From assembly GCF_022376445.1 (NCBI RefSeq), contig NW_025954975.1:434001-498000 (forward strand): a stretch of DNA of 64,000 bases, in the 5' to 3' direction. Position numbers and translations under genes: made by a program. The notes under the pieces are model-generated. The model did no database searches. It was not told the origin of the DNA and saw only the letters and a list, made by a program, of their open reading frames with translations. This document shows, in pieces, positions 11,226-23,100 of the stretch (position 1 is the first letter of the stretch; every line of letters starts with the position of its first letter). The DNA is from Fomitopsis serialis. Taxonomy: Eukaryota; Basidiomycota; Agaricomycetes; Polyporales; Fomitopsidaceae.

Positions 11226-12234
11226 TCAGTATCACGCCTGGCGGATCTCCGGCCTCTTTCCTCGATTGAAATCCCATGACGCGAGCTCGCGACGTACCGT
11301 CGCGCCTCAGTCTGCGCATACATCCACCTCGTCCACGGCCTTGACCATATCATATACATTCAACCACTGGCACCAAGTCGCGCGATATGGCCCGAACCAT
11401 ATCAACTAGCGTCAGAGTCGGGCCATCGTACCTGTCCTTGTACAACTTGACATGCATGGCGAACCCGGATCCCAACGCCGGCGCCTGCAAACAGCGACTC
11501 CGTCGATCAGCAGACATGTGAAGAATGGTAGGAGTGAATGGCACAGTCGCTGGAGGTGCGCAGACAGAAGCTTAAGGACAGTACTATTACTGAGTGTTGC
11601 GGACTCACCCAGACTGCCGTCAACTGTGGTGCCCTCTCCTCGTATACTGCTCGCACTGGAGTCTGTCATAGCAGCCAACCAAAGCAAAAAGCCTGAGTGA
11701 ACAACACGCGGGTGCAATTAACTCAGCATGAATTGCATACGGTAAATGCTACGCAAAAACAGGTGCGGCGTGCGTAAGAAATAGTCCAAATGAAGACGAA
11801 GGAGATAATAATGATACAGATCTCCGAAGGGACGAAGCACAACCTGCCACGTCCATATTCGCGCCGTCCGCGACCCCCTCTCGCTCCATGGTCGGCCGCT
11901 GTAAACATCAGTAATGGTTACATATGAGACAAGAAACGACCTGAAGTGGTATCTGCGAAACGTCAGCATGAGGCCACTTAGCCTTGACAATCTATTCGAC
12001 GAGCCCATCTTGATCTTGAGGCAAACTTGATTCGCGCAGCCTTCGTACGTGCAGGGACCTGCCGCGCTTGGCTTCCGGCCGCGAAAGCTTGTATGCCACC
12101 CGAACATCAGTACGGGTGGCTGTGCGCGACAAAAGTGTCGGCCAGAGGGCAGCGCGGATGAGCCTTCCGGCGGAGAGCTGCGTATCGCGCAGGTCGTGCA
12201 TGACGCCAACGCGCGCGACAAGCATGCCTCAAGA
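11226..12234. other. Intergenic, no convincing gene
   Basis: Minus-strand frames at about 11350-11717 look partly protein-like (for example the residues KLYKDRYDGPTLTLVDMV) but lack start, splice context and family. Part near 11.6 kb resembles the possible 5' exon of the membrane-protein gene at 4.4-4.6 kb, so this may be a gene fragment left by an older rearrangement. 11720-12234 shows nothing I can support apart from the 3' flank of the next gene. Confidence 0.35.
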
Positions 12235-15077
12235 TCATTGTATGCGCGCCTTTTTTGAGCCTGCGAGACGAGATGAGCGGACGCCGACGCTACAACTGTG
12301 GTGCGACATACCCGGCGAGCTTACAGGGAAGTTACCCCCATCCTCCTCCCCATCGAACTCAACTTCATCGTGTCCTCTCTTCGATGATCTACTCGAGGAA
12401 GACATAGTGGACGGCTTCCTCGACAGGTCATGCTCAGTACTGGGAGAGGTGGTAGTATCTTCCTCCAGAGATTCGAATGTCCACTCCTCGTCTCCAGCGT
12501 TTGCATGCGAGACTAAATCTAGAAGGTGTGATGAGCACGTATACTCCCGAAGAACGAACGCGGACTTACCATTGTCTTTGACTGGTGCAGATGTCAGCTC
12601 ACCGTCGTCGTACTCTTCAAAGTCGTCGTCAATATTCTCAACAGTGGGATTCCCGGTATCTATCCTCGATGAAGTCAGCTTAACGCCAACGACAGGCGAT
12701 GACTTGCACGGACCGTCATCTTCTTGGGCCGAGCCAGATATGTCAGTACGAAGGGTCTCACCCGCATCGGTAAACCCATCCTCATCTCGGTTTTCTGCGT
12801 AACTGTGATCAGGAAACAAGCGTGACGTCTACAAGTGAGTAAACTTACCGGCGTCATACTGGTCCGCAGGTAAGGTGGTGAAGTCGCTCAGGAAGGCGGG
12901 TGTCTCGAGTACGTCGATGCCCTCGGACGACGCAGGGTTCGCGTCGTCGAAGTCGGTAGCCGTCTCGTCCTTGAAGGCCTGACGTTCCTCAAGATCTCCC
13001 TCCGCTTCGCCTCCGAAGTCCTCGGGCAGGCCTTCACCGAACTGCTGCTCGACATCCTCGGGCGCGACATCCTTCTCATCGACGTAGTCGCCGCCCTCCT
13101 CCGCGTCCGCATATCGATGTACCTCGTCCGCATCGAGGACGTCACCGCCTGCGTTCAGCGCATTCTCGTTGACGTATTCCTGGACGTCTCCGCTTTCGTA
13201 CAGGGCATCCTCCTCTTCTTGGGGTTCGTCGTGGGCACCTTCGTACTCGTCCTGTTGTAGTTCTTGTACTCCTTCCGTGTCTTCTTGTGGTTCTTCTTGG
13301 ACGCTCTTGGGAACCGGGGCATCATCGGTTTGATTCTCACCATAGCTTCCGTCGTCGTGTGACGTAGCCTCTTGTTCACCACCGTTTTCAACTTGCGTGT
13401 ACTCCTGTACGTGTTGCTCCTGTCCGTGCTCGTCATCATATGAACACCATTAGGTTCGGATGCGTGCGTGGAAACGGGCGCTGCTGTGAGGTCTATGGAT
13501 CATCACTCAGATGAGGATAACTAGAAGTATATCAGGATATCTTACCTTCGACGTGGTGCTCGTGCGTAGGTTCAGCCGCATAAGCTTGCTCGTCTTCGAC
13601 AGCAAGGTCTAACCGCGCGATCTGATCGCGAAGGGCATTATAGCGAGCTATGAAGCGAGGCATGACCCGTAGCTCAAGTCGTAGGGGCCCAGTCAGATCA
13701 GCACCATCGTGCAATACGTTGAGATCATGTAGAGTCACTTCGTGCACGTGAACGTTATCCTACAAGGAGGAATGAGTATCCAAAATGATATCTGGGGGTG
13801 ATCCGGCTACGTACCTCTGATACGATTAATTGCAGATCATATGCATCGATCACCAGCTCGTCGCGTTCGAGATCGTAAATGTTGTATATGTGCTCCTCCT
13901 GACGGAGCGCATCGAAGACAACGGAGAGCGGCTCGTAGTAGAGAGTCGGCCGATAATGTAGTAGCAAAGCGCGGATTCGACCGCGCTACTAGTGGAGGGA
14001 CTCTGCGAGCCCGGGCTATGCACGGGCTGGTTAAAGAGACAGCATTGCAGAGGCTGCGAAGCCGAAGAGACGGTAAGGAGGACCGCGGGGGCGGGTCGAT
14101 GTACACGCCTTCAGATATTTCATGAGGATCAGCACTGGGGACGCCGTTCTCGACGACTGCGGCCTCTTGTTCATGTACAGCATCTTCGAAACGATCTGAA
14201 GGCGGATCCTCAACCTCGTGCGAATCCACCGTCGGCTCTTCAACTTGCTCCGTCAGCAACGACGAAACCGGTTGTGGTGATGGGAAGCGGTCAACTTGCT
14301 GAGGGATCGGAGAGCTATCACCTCTGTCCTTGTCTTCAGCAGCGGCAGGTTGTTCCTCGGCAGCATCGTCATGAGAAGGGTCGTCGACATTCGCGATCAC
14401 CGACTGTGTCTCTGCCTCCCGCTCGACGGCCGCATGTTCTGTCGCCACTGACACTTCCCCGGGTAAGTGTGCGTCGGCCTCGATCATAAGCGCGATTTGC
14501 GTGACGGCGCTTTCCGACACCTGCTCGAAGGCCTGGGAGGTGGACGCTACAGGCTCGTCAGACGTCCTTGCGTCCGGTTCTGGTGATGTCGGGTAGCCTC
14601 GTCATGGGCGGCCAGAGGTGCCATCGGGTGCTCGACGACCTCGCCGAGGTTGACATCGTGGCCCGAATCTACAGAGGCTCCAAACGAGACAAGAGACAAT
14701 GCTCGTTCGTAGCTCGGTCCGGTGTCGGAGTGAAAGTGCGGAACAGAGAGTGCAGACACACCAGGAGGTGGTGAGGCCTGTCGTGAGACATCCACGAGGT
14801 CAACATCGACCACTTCCGGATCGTTGTCCCTTCCGTACTCCCGCTCGTCCGCCATCTCATACTCGATAATCTCGTCATCGTGGTCCGCCATCTCAATCTC
14901 GACGCTCTGACCAGTGTGGAAAGGCTGATTGTCCGTGTTGGTGCCTTCGTCGGTCATGGTCGCCTCGACAGAGAACCAGGGTTCTGAGGACCCTGCGCCT
15001 GTGTACATCGGTATATCGCCGTCGCCAGAATCGAACATATGCGTGTCAAAAGTCTCCATGAATGCTGTTGTCAACAT
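12235..15077 (-). CDS. Uncharacterised large acidic protein, frame interrupted at several points
   Basis: The probable start is the ATG at 15077 (MLTTAFMETFDTHMF) and the stop TGA is at 12235. The N-terminal third is acidic and Pro/Ser-rich. A conserved-looking core near 13.6-14.0 kb contains RPTLYYEPLSVVFDALRQEE and LHDLNVLHDG. The next part is strongly acidic (about 190 residues dominated by Glu, Asp and Gln, 12890-13450). A short basic end (SKKARIQ) could be a nuclear signal. Clear GT-AG introns are seen at about 13748-13803, 13497-13548 and 12800-12850. Two 51-base introns (near 12300 and 12560) keep the frame even if unspliced. However, the reading frame changes near 14590, 14100, 13965 and 13445 with no usable intron. 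Either indels in the sequence or gene decay must explain this. I know similar acidic proteins only as hypothetical Agaricomycete proteins. Confidence 0.6.
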
Positions 15078-15567
15078 AGAGTGCAGTGGAATAGTGAGGA
15101 AGTTGAGGCCAACAGGGCAACGGGAGTCGAGTGAGGTTCTTGGGCAACGAGAGCAAAGCGCGGCGCGACGCACAATATGTATGTTTAGGGCAGGTTACTG
15201 AATGCGCCACAACGGGCTACTTATGCGCCTCACTTATCCGTTACTTACTGCAATTACTGCGATACAAATTTACTAATGCCCCGATCAATAGATGCTTGTT
15301 GTGCAAGCCGACAACTACAAAAATTTGAATACCAGGTCATTGCATGACAGACATTGTCACTGGCACTGATTATGAGGTTTCAAGTCGATGTGAACACTGT
15401 ACGATCATGTTCATGCAGCAGCAACACCGCCGACTCCTAGATTCACGCAAGATCCACGCAACAAAACACCCTGAGATTTCGATGCTCAGGCCTCAGGCCG
15501 AGGCTCAGGACGCAGCCTTAAATGAGTCCCACAATGGCCGCCGGCAGCTGTACTACTGCTTCACAAG
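15078..15567. other. Divergent promoter region of the acidic-protein gene and the amidohydrolase
   Basis: Genes on either side point away from each other, so this 490-base stretch must hold both promoters. Small ORFs within it have no support. I identify no specific regulatory site. Confidence 0.5.
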
Positions 15568-17305
15568 ATGCTCATAATTCCTTTTCTCCCTGCGTCGAAA
15601 GACGACGTCGACCGCTCGCAAGTGAGGATATACGCCGGGAAGCTCTTTGACTCCGTCAATCTCCAGCTGCTAGAGAATCAGGTCATAACCATCTCGCCGG
15701 ATTCTGGACTCATACTGGATGTCAGCTCCTACTCGCCAAAGGACCGTATTACCTGGGATGACCCGCAAGTGATTGATCTGAGACATGCGACGGTCCTCCC
15801 TGGACTTGTCGACGTTCACGTACACTGTAAGTAGGAATGTGTCTCCTCGAACAAAGCATGAGCTGAGAATGGACGTCGTTCTTTTGCCCAGTCTTCTTGC
15901 ATACATACTCAGAGACGAGGTGGGATGATCAAGTCAGCAAGGAAAGCGTGGTCGAACGCACCATACGTGCAACTGTCCATGCTAAGCGCACTCTGATGGC
16001 TGGCTATACCGCCGTGCGGTAGCCTCCTAGTATTTCGCATTGCTCCTAGCTACTGACATGGTATGCTCTTCGTACGGCGTAGTGACTTGGGTACGGAGGG
16101 TGCAGGCGACGCGGACATCCATCTGCGCAAGAGCATGGCAGGCCCGAGCCCTATTATCCCCGGCCCGCGCTACTTCACTGCCAACCGAGCTATCGTGGCC
16201 ACAGGCAGTTACGGTGCGTCCCAGCTCCGATTCAGGCTGGCCCTCTCACAACTGCCTTTCGACTGACTGGCTCTGCTTCAGGCCCGAAGAGCGCTATTCA
16301 CTTGAACCAGGAAGGCATCGAAGGCATTACTGGCGGTGAGGTGGTTGACGGGGAGGTTGAATGCATGAAGGCCGTGCGCCGACAAATCGGCGCAGGGGCC
16401 GACTGGATTAAAGTGAATCATTATCACCTATGTCTCCTTACAACCGATGCTGACGAAGTCATAGGTCTATGCAGGTCAGTGTGAACCGCCTTCCGTTGTT
16501 CCTTCACTATTTGACATCAAGAACAGAGTATCGACCCCGCACCCGCATCGGCGACGTCTCGTATGCCACACCGTCCGTCTCGATCTCCACATTCAACGAA
16601 AAGGAGCTGGACGCACTAGTCACCACCGCCAACCGGCTCGGTGTCAAAGTCGCCGCGCACTCCTCGCACTGGCGCACGCGCCTAGCCGACAAGCCAAACC
16701 TGCCCAGCGGGCCAGGCTTCCACTCCATCGAGCACGGCGCAGAAATTGACTTCGATGAAGGCACCGTCGCCGCTCTCTGCACCGAATCAACAGACCACCG
16801 TAACACGTTCTGGGTGCCCACCCTCTCTGTGTTTTATACTCAGTACGGGAACGGCCAGGGCGAGGTGTGGAAGATGGCCGAGCGGAATTTCGCGAAGGCG
16901 CTGCAGTATGGTATTAGCAACATTGCCTGCGGAGGGGACACGGGCCCATTCCCTCATGGCGACAACTCGTTGGAGATGAAGCTCATGGTGCGCCTCGGTG
17001 CCGATTGGCGCAAGGTGCTGGGTTGGTGTACCTACGGCGGCTGGAAGTGCATCCGTAGCATGCGTTGGGAGGGCAAAGAGGGTGCCGCCCGTTTGGCCCG
17101 GGTCGGCAGCTTACAGGAAGACCAGAGGCTAGTCGGCGACAACGAGGTCCCCTTCGGAGTGATCAAGCGTGGTTTCGCCGCCGACATCATAGCCACGACC
17201 GGAGATCTAGCGGGGAATTTCGAGAGTGCTGTAGACAAATCCGCCATATCCTTCGTCATGAAAGCTGGGAAGGTTTTCAAGCGAGAGGGAAAAGAAGTGA
17301 TGTAA
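15568..17305 (+). CDS. Amidohydrolase-family metal-dependent hydrolase
   Basis: Six exons give 478 aa: 15568..15826, 15892..16018, 16083..16213, 16282..16412, 16465..16474 and 16527..17305. The fifth is a 10-base micro-exon (GTCTATGCAG). The protein has the amidohydrolase order of metal-site motifs: PGLVDVHVHF (HxH, end of strand 1), GADWIKVYAEY (bridging Lys, split by the micro-exon), KVAAHSSH (His), SIEHGAEI (His) and ACGGDTGPF (Asp). This fits the imidazolonepropionase-like/prolidase-like branch, whose members cleave cyclic amides or dipeptide-like bonds with one or two metal ions. The substrate cannot be read from sequence. There is no signal peptide; a cytosolic enzyme is likely. The frame is intact throughout, unlike its neighbours. 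The start is the first ATG of the frame. Confidence 0.88.
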
Positions 17306-17563
17306 TGCTGGTTCTTGGCCTTGTGTGGTCGGCGGCGAGTCGCTAAATATCATGAACATTCATTGAAGCTATGCCCAAAGTACTGAACTGAAGCTGAAGT
17401 TTGCCAGTTGGCGTACGAATGATCCTTTATGATACTATCCTGTTAGGCTGTCGTGGACTGTACACGTGGTGCTCAAGTACGACTTGAACCCACTGCAATG
17501 CCATACAATGCGCGAGAATATCTACGACCAGTATAGCGCAAGTTACTCGTTTCCTACCGGTAA

Positions 17564-19282
17564 CTATCCCAGAGCGGTCGAGGCCATGTTGAAGTCGCCG
17601 CAGTGGCTGAGCCGATCGACCACTCCGTCAAAACGTGAGGCATGCTCCTCCCAGTGTATGGACCGTACTGGTGTGACGATTCGCAACTCTGCGAGTCTCG
17701 CCCCTCCAATTCGCAAGCGTTCTTCCACGCAATCATACAAGCTGAGCAGCATCTGCTCGATGTCCCCCTCTACCGCTTGTTCAGATCCTAACAAGAGGTT
17801 CTTCAGCTTGGGCCAAGGGGGCGCACCCCCAGATAGTCGCAAAACCTGAAAGAGCTCCTCAAAGAACGGGAACTTCGATAGCAACCGCACATTGCGCAGG
17901 TGCGGAAACGATGCGCACAGCTGCGCCCACTGTTCTTGACGAACGACACGGATGCCGCCACTCGTTACGGTGAGCGAGGTCAAAGAGCGGTGAAACATGC
18001 GGGGCAGCTCGGCGAGCGCATTTGGTAGGAAGTGGTCGTAAGGGTCCTCCGTAGATTCGAACGTTATCCGGACAGTGGGGTTCCTGTTTTTGTAATCTGA
18101 CCGCTTTGGATCTGCCCAAAGGGCGAACCACTCCCCCCCTACCTGCAGCCAGACGGAGCGGACTGCCTGCAAGGGGCCGACGAGCTGGGTGTCTTCCGGG
18201 AGCATTGATGTCAACGTCCTCATACCGACGGGGACGACAGGAGACTGGTCCGGCGTGTAGAGGGCCCCACCCAGGAGCAGGACGCGAGCACTGGACGGGA
18301 TGGATAGCCGCGAGAGAAAAGCATTACACTGGGCGGATTGGCCGGTGAAATGTAGTGTTCTCAGGCAATTGAGCGCCACTGGGCGACGCGGCAATGGGAG
18401 ACCTGTGGAAGGTAGCACAGGGCCGGAATGTAGGACAGCTACCTCCCGTATGTACGGTGCTGCCTCTAGGAGATCGACCACGGCGTCCACCGTTGGTAGT
18501 CGGCGTCTCGGTATAGAAGTGAGATTGAGGTGGTTAGATTGGGTAGCACTAACCCATCCCAGTGAATGGATACGCTGTCCAAGGATAGTGTTCGGAGCTG
18601 AGGGAAATGGGCACTGTTGAAGCGAAGATGTAGAGGGCTGTTGAAGTCGAACATACATGATAGCTTGAGCACTGTAAGCCGATGCATCGGCCCCTCCAGC
18701 ATCGACAAAAGAGAGGCTTCATAAAGCGAGAGCAAGGAATACGGCTGCAAGTCCAGCCACGCATACGGTGGAAGTGCGGCGCGAGTATGTTGTTGACTGG
18801 GCGCGCATGGATGGCAGATGGTCGAACGGAGCGGGACGTCGCATCGTGAAGGAGACATGAAGGTCTGCATCTCTCGAGCGCAAGAGACAGAGTTGTATGA
18901 AGGGGACGCTATCACTGAGGTCAATGGCAGACCATGCTAGCGGAGAGGAGACCAGAGTCGCCCGCCAATATCGGCATACGCCCATCGGTTGGATCGCCCA
19001 CTTCGAACCCGGGCCACGTTGTCTGAGGGACTCAAGAACTTGCAAGAGGAGTTCGGATGGTAACCGGCTCACAGGCAAGGTCGAGTTGTGAAGCTCGCGA
19101 AGGCGGCAAGCATACAGTCTCGATGCAGACGACGCCGCTTTGGAAAGGGCCCATTCACGAGTATCCGACGGCGGCATGCCCTCGATCTGTCGTATGTCAT
19201 CCTCAGTGAGTGCAGGATAGGTCTGTGCAAAGAAGTCGTCTTCCGAGTTGGACTGCGAGGGGGTTTCGTGAATGCGATTCAT
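17564..19282 (-). CDS. F-box/leucine-rich protein, frame broken twice
   Basis: The ATG at 19282 opens an acidic leader followed by an F-box-like segment (residues about 70-125: LPSELLLQVLESLRQRG, then MGVCRYWRATLVSSPLAW). A long leucine-rich region follows to the stop at 17564. The parts lie in three frames: 18719-19282, 18466-18850 and 17564-18540. The switches fall near 18825 and near 18535 (inside an ACCACC tandem), each needing one base, with no plausible intron. F-box proteins bring substrates to SCF ubiquitin ligases through Skp1; the divergent leucine-rich part is the presumed substrate-binding surface. Paralogues at 37.4 and 42.6 kb are single-exon and intact. This copy is therefore either a recent pseudogene or affected by the indel problem seen across this region. 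Confidence 0.72.
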
Positions 19283-19702
19283 GGTCGCGCAAGGACCAAG
19301 GTTACTATGTAGGCTACGGCTTTCCGTCCTAATGCCCGTCACGGTCAGCCCGCTTCCGCCATGACTCGTATCTGACACGACACTTACTGTAAGTCGTCAA
19401 CCTTGCCAATGAAGCTGCAGTTCGAGAGCAGCGCTGTATGTACGCAAGGAAACGAGTAACGAGTTGAGTTCGGATGAGACTTGGGATGAAACAGAGTCGG
19501 CGCCGGGCGCTCAGAGTCAGGCTCAGACTTGGCTCGGACTCTGACTGTCGACATCCAGTCCACTCCCTACTGCTGCTGCACACCGGTCGTCTCTAGCCTG
19601 GCTTGGTGAATATACTTGCCTGACTGCACAGCCTGTTTTGCCTATTGCGTTACCTACAGCGCGGGTCGCGCTCATCACCACAACCTAAACGGGAACTCGA
19701 AG
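19283..19702. other. Divergent promoter region, F-box gene and SCY1-like kinase
   Basis: 420 bases separate the two outward-facing start codons. The stretch 19500-19560 is a short imperfect run of CAGAGTC/CTCGGACT-type repeats. No gene is seen. Confidence 0.45.
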
Positions 19703-22700
19703 ATGCTCGCTGCAGCGACCTCCTTCTTTGCGCGCACGAATATCTCTCAGTCGTATAATATCGGCGGTCCATCCTTGACTGGAAGCCGCTCATCGACACC
19801 AGGTCCATCGGGTCCCTCGACGTCTGCGATACCGACTGCGACTGCACATGCACCTCCGTTCAATGTCGGGCCATGGCGAGTGCAGTCGGCCACCCACAAG
19901 ACGACGGCGAAGCGTGTCTCTGTCTGGAGTGCGGACAAGCGTAGTCAGGAGATGGACCGGATGGGTCCCGCGTCAAGGGAGAGGACAATCGAAGTGTTGA
20001 AGACAGAGGTACGTCGCTATGCCGCTGGTCAGAAGGCCATAACGTCTGACGAGCTGACGGCGTGGTGGTACAAGGCTTCTGCCTGTCTAGGCTGCGGCAT
20101 CCGTGTATTCTGGGTTAGTGGCTGGTGTGATGTCTATGTTTCCTGATGCTCAGTCGCCCCCATGCGCAGAGGTGGTTGAACCACTGGAGGAGACCAGAAG
20201 CGAACTCATATTTGCAACTGAGCCAGTGCTCTCGTCCCTCCATCTATCCGTGCCGGGCTCCTTCCAATATACCCCTTTGGTCGAATTGGACGAGGTTGAG
20301 GTCCGTTCATCCCGTTTGGCTCAACCGATCCCTCGTGTGCCAACCCATATTTAGATCCAGAAGGGGATCCTGCAAGTCTGCAAGGGGCTCTCGTTCTTGC
20401 ACACGTCTGCTCGTACGATTCACACGAATCTGACTCCGGAGAGTATCCTCATCAACAGCGCTGTGGGTCTGGTAGTTGAGTGTTCCATGACATGCACCCT
20501 GAATCGTTTTCCAGGGTGACTGGAAGATTTCTGGGCTCGGGCTGACGATCCCGCTCTCTGCGCCCGGGGGAGGCCCCACGCGTTGGGAGTTTCCGACCTT
20601 CGATGGGAGAGTGTCTCCATACACACAGCGCTCCTTTGACTACATGGGTGCGCATCCTAGCTTCGCCTGCCGATTCGCGTCATTGAACAATTTGTAGCAC
20701 CCGAGTACGCGTTGGACGAGGTCCTGGACCCAGCGTCAGATCTGTATTCGCTAGGCTGCCTGATGTATGCGGTGCACTGCAAAGGTAACCCACCGTTCAA
20801 AAACCATGGCAGCATAGCTCTCTCCGCGAGAACGCTGGCAAGCCCTTGTCTGGCATGGAGCGTCTCGACCCAGATCTGCGAAGTGCGCATTCTCCAACTC
20901 ACAGTGCGTTGATCAGATCGCTCACGTCCCGAGGCTAGCCCTTCTCGGCGCCCTCATCGCACGACATCCGCAGAGCAGACCATCGCCTGGTTCCCTCCCT
21001 CCATGCGTTCTTCTCCTCATGCCATCTCGACGCTTAACTTCCTGGACCGATCGAACTTCGCAGCGAAGACCCTAGAGGAGAAGATATCATTCATGAAGGT
21101 CTCACAGGCGTCCTTGCAAATTCTCGAGGGCCTACGGACACGCAAAATTCTACCATCGCTCCTTGAGGAGGTTCGTTTGTCGCTGTCTTTGGAGTTGAAT
21201 GCCGACTGAAGTATGCCATAGATGAAAGACACACAGCTGCTCCATATATATTGCCTAATATATTCGCCATCTCGCAGATCCTATCGTCAGCCAGTTTGCT
21301 ACGCTTGTACTTCCGGGTTTGAAGCCACTGTTCGCACTGAAGGAACCACCAGCGAACATGCTGACGCTATTGGAAACCTCCAAATGCTCCAAGAGAAGAC
21401 GGAGAAGCCTGTCTTCCGCGAGCGTAAGTAGCGTCCTAGTACTAGTCTCGTGTATAGGACTGAAACTGAGTTGTCCTTCAGACGTTCTGCCGCTTGTCTA
21501 TAATGCGTTGGAGTCGGAGCATGCTGTCGTAAGTAAATGTCATACAGTTAGAAGACGAAGCTGATCTGTAGCAGGTGCAAGAACGGGCATTGAGATGCGT
21601 GCCAGACTTGTGCGAATCGATAGATTACGCAGAGGTCCAGGGTGTCCTATTCCCTCGTGTCGCTGTACGTGTTTGCATCATCGCCTAGGGTCCTTATCCT
21701 GAGAAGCTCTTGTAGCTTGTCTTCACCAAAACACGGATCTTATCCGTCAAGGTCGCTACGTTGCAGACGTTCCTCGCAATGGTGAAGACATTAGATCAGG
21801 TGAGCTACAAGCGGTCTAGCCAATAAGCGCGCAGATCCTGACGTACATCCAGACGAGTCTTACGCAGAAACTCGTGCCTCTGCTGTCGAAGATCAGGACC
21901 AAGGAACCCGCTGTCACTGTGAGTTCTTGGTTTGACGAATGTATGCACCTCGGTACTGAACGACATCCAGATGGCCACGCTGGCTGTTCAAGAGGCTACG
22001 GGCATGAAAGTGGACCGCGAAGCTGTCGCAACGTTGGTGTTGCCACAATTGTGGGGATGTCCATGGGTCCTGTAAGCGCTGCTGTACTAACAATGCGAGA
22101 CACTGGCTCACTGTGCTGTGTGCTGTGCAGTGTTGACCGTCTCGCAGTTCAAGCGGTTCATGGAGGTCATTCGTAAACTCGGTGATCGTGTCGAACGGGA
22201 ACATGACCAGTACTTGCGCGACTCTCAGAGGACTGAAGATAGGTCTCCACAGCTGCCAACGGAACGGGAACACCATCGCTAGGCGGTGCTGTCGACTTCG
22301 AGAGCCTAGTGAGCAATGGAACAGCTGTCAGCAACGGCTCTCTGGCCACAGTGAAGGCCGATACCGTCATCGACTCGTCGAAGAACTGGGAGGATGACGT
22401 TTGGGGAAGCATATTCACGACAACCCTGCTGTGAGCCCGCCTCCTGTCTATCGTGCGATCTTTGCTCACCGTCGGCTCTGTCATTCCAGACACCAACCAT
22501 GCAGAGTCCCGGATTTTCGCCTGCAATATCACCACCACCTGCAGTGATGCAGCCCTCACAACCCTCCCAGCCCCAAACGCAGTCCTTACCTTCGTCTCCG
22601 AGACTGTCGACGACGCGTATTAACTCTGCCGCGAAGGGAACTCTCAATCGGCAGAGCCGTGGTCTTGGTGCTAAGCCCATACCGCCTACTTCATTCACCC

Positions 22701-23040
22701 TGTATCCTTCGACTCGGCGCCCGCGTCAGCTCCAGCACAACACAGGCCATCCCTATCATCAGGGACTATGCAGGCGGCGACGCCGTCGTTTATGTCTAGC
22801 CAGGCGCCAGCTCCGAATTACAACATCTCGCTCACGGCGACGCCACCACTGACCTCCATGTCGTCACCGCCTCTGACCTCGATGGGTGCGCCAGCCATGA
22901 CTATGTCTACGCCACCCCTGTTCGCATCATCACCAAGTATGAGTGCCCCGCTTGTACCGTCCAAGCCTGCGCAGCCATCTTGGTCAATGCCGAAACAACT
23001 CACGAAGGATGATTGGGGCGATTTCGATCCATTAGCGTAG
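19703..23040 (+). CDS. SCY1-like pseudokinase (Scyl2/CVAK104 type)
   Basis: This is a many-exon gene from the ATG at 19703 to the stop at 23040. An N-terminal kinase-like domain reads VGPWRVQSATHKTTAKRVSV. It has HTNLTPESILI where an active kinase has HRDLKxxN, and GDWKISGLGL in place of DFG, so it lacks catalytic residues as in SCY1-like proteins. Then come FLDRSNFAAKTLEEKISFMK and HEAT-like helices (LVLPQLWGMSMGP, QFKRFMEVIRKLG). A Pro/Ser/Met-rich tail ends in DDWGDFDPLA. SCYL proteins bind clathrin/COPI coats and act in endosome-Golgi traffic (known of the family). Introns are canonical, but single bases are missing at about 20083, 20820, 21020, 21243, 21296, 21383, 22054 and 22699, most of them in homopolymers. 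A sequencing artefact is therefore favoured over decay. Confidence 0.85.
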
Positions 23041-23100
23041 GCTTTATGCGCCACTCGATACTCTCATTGAATATGATACCATGCATGCTGTAACGACGAG

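Noticed and set aside
19703..23040. Active Ser/Thr kinase
   Set aside because: HRD and DFG motifs are replaced (HTN, GLG), and the C-terminal HEAT-like part and D-F-D-P-L end identify a SCY1-like pseudokinase.
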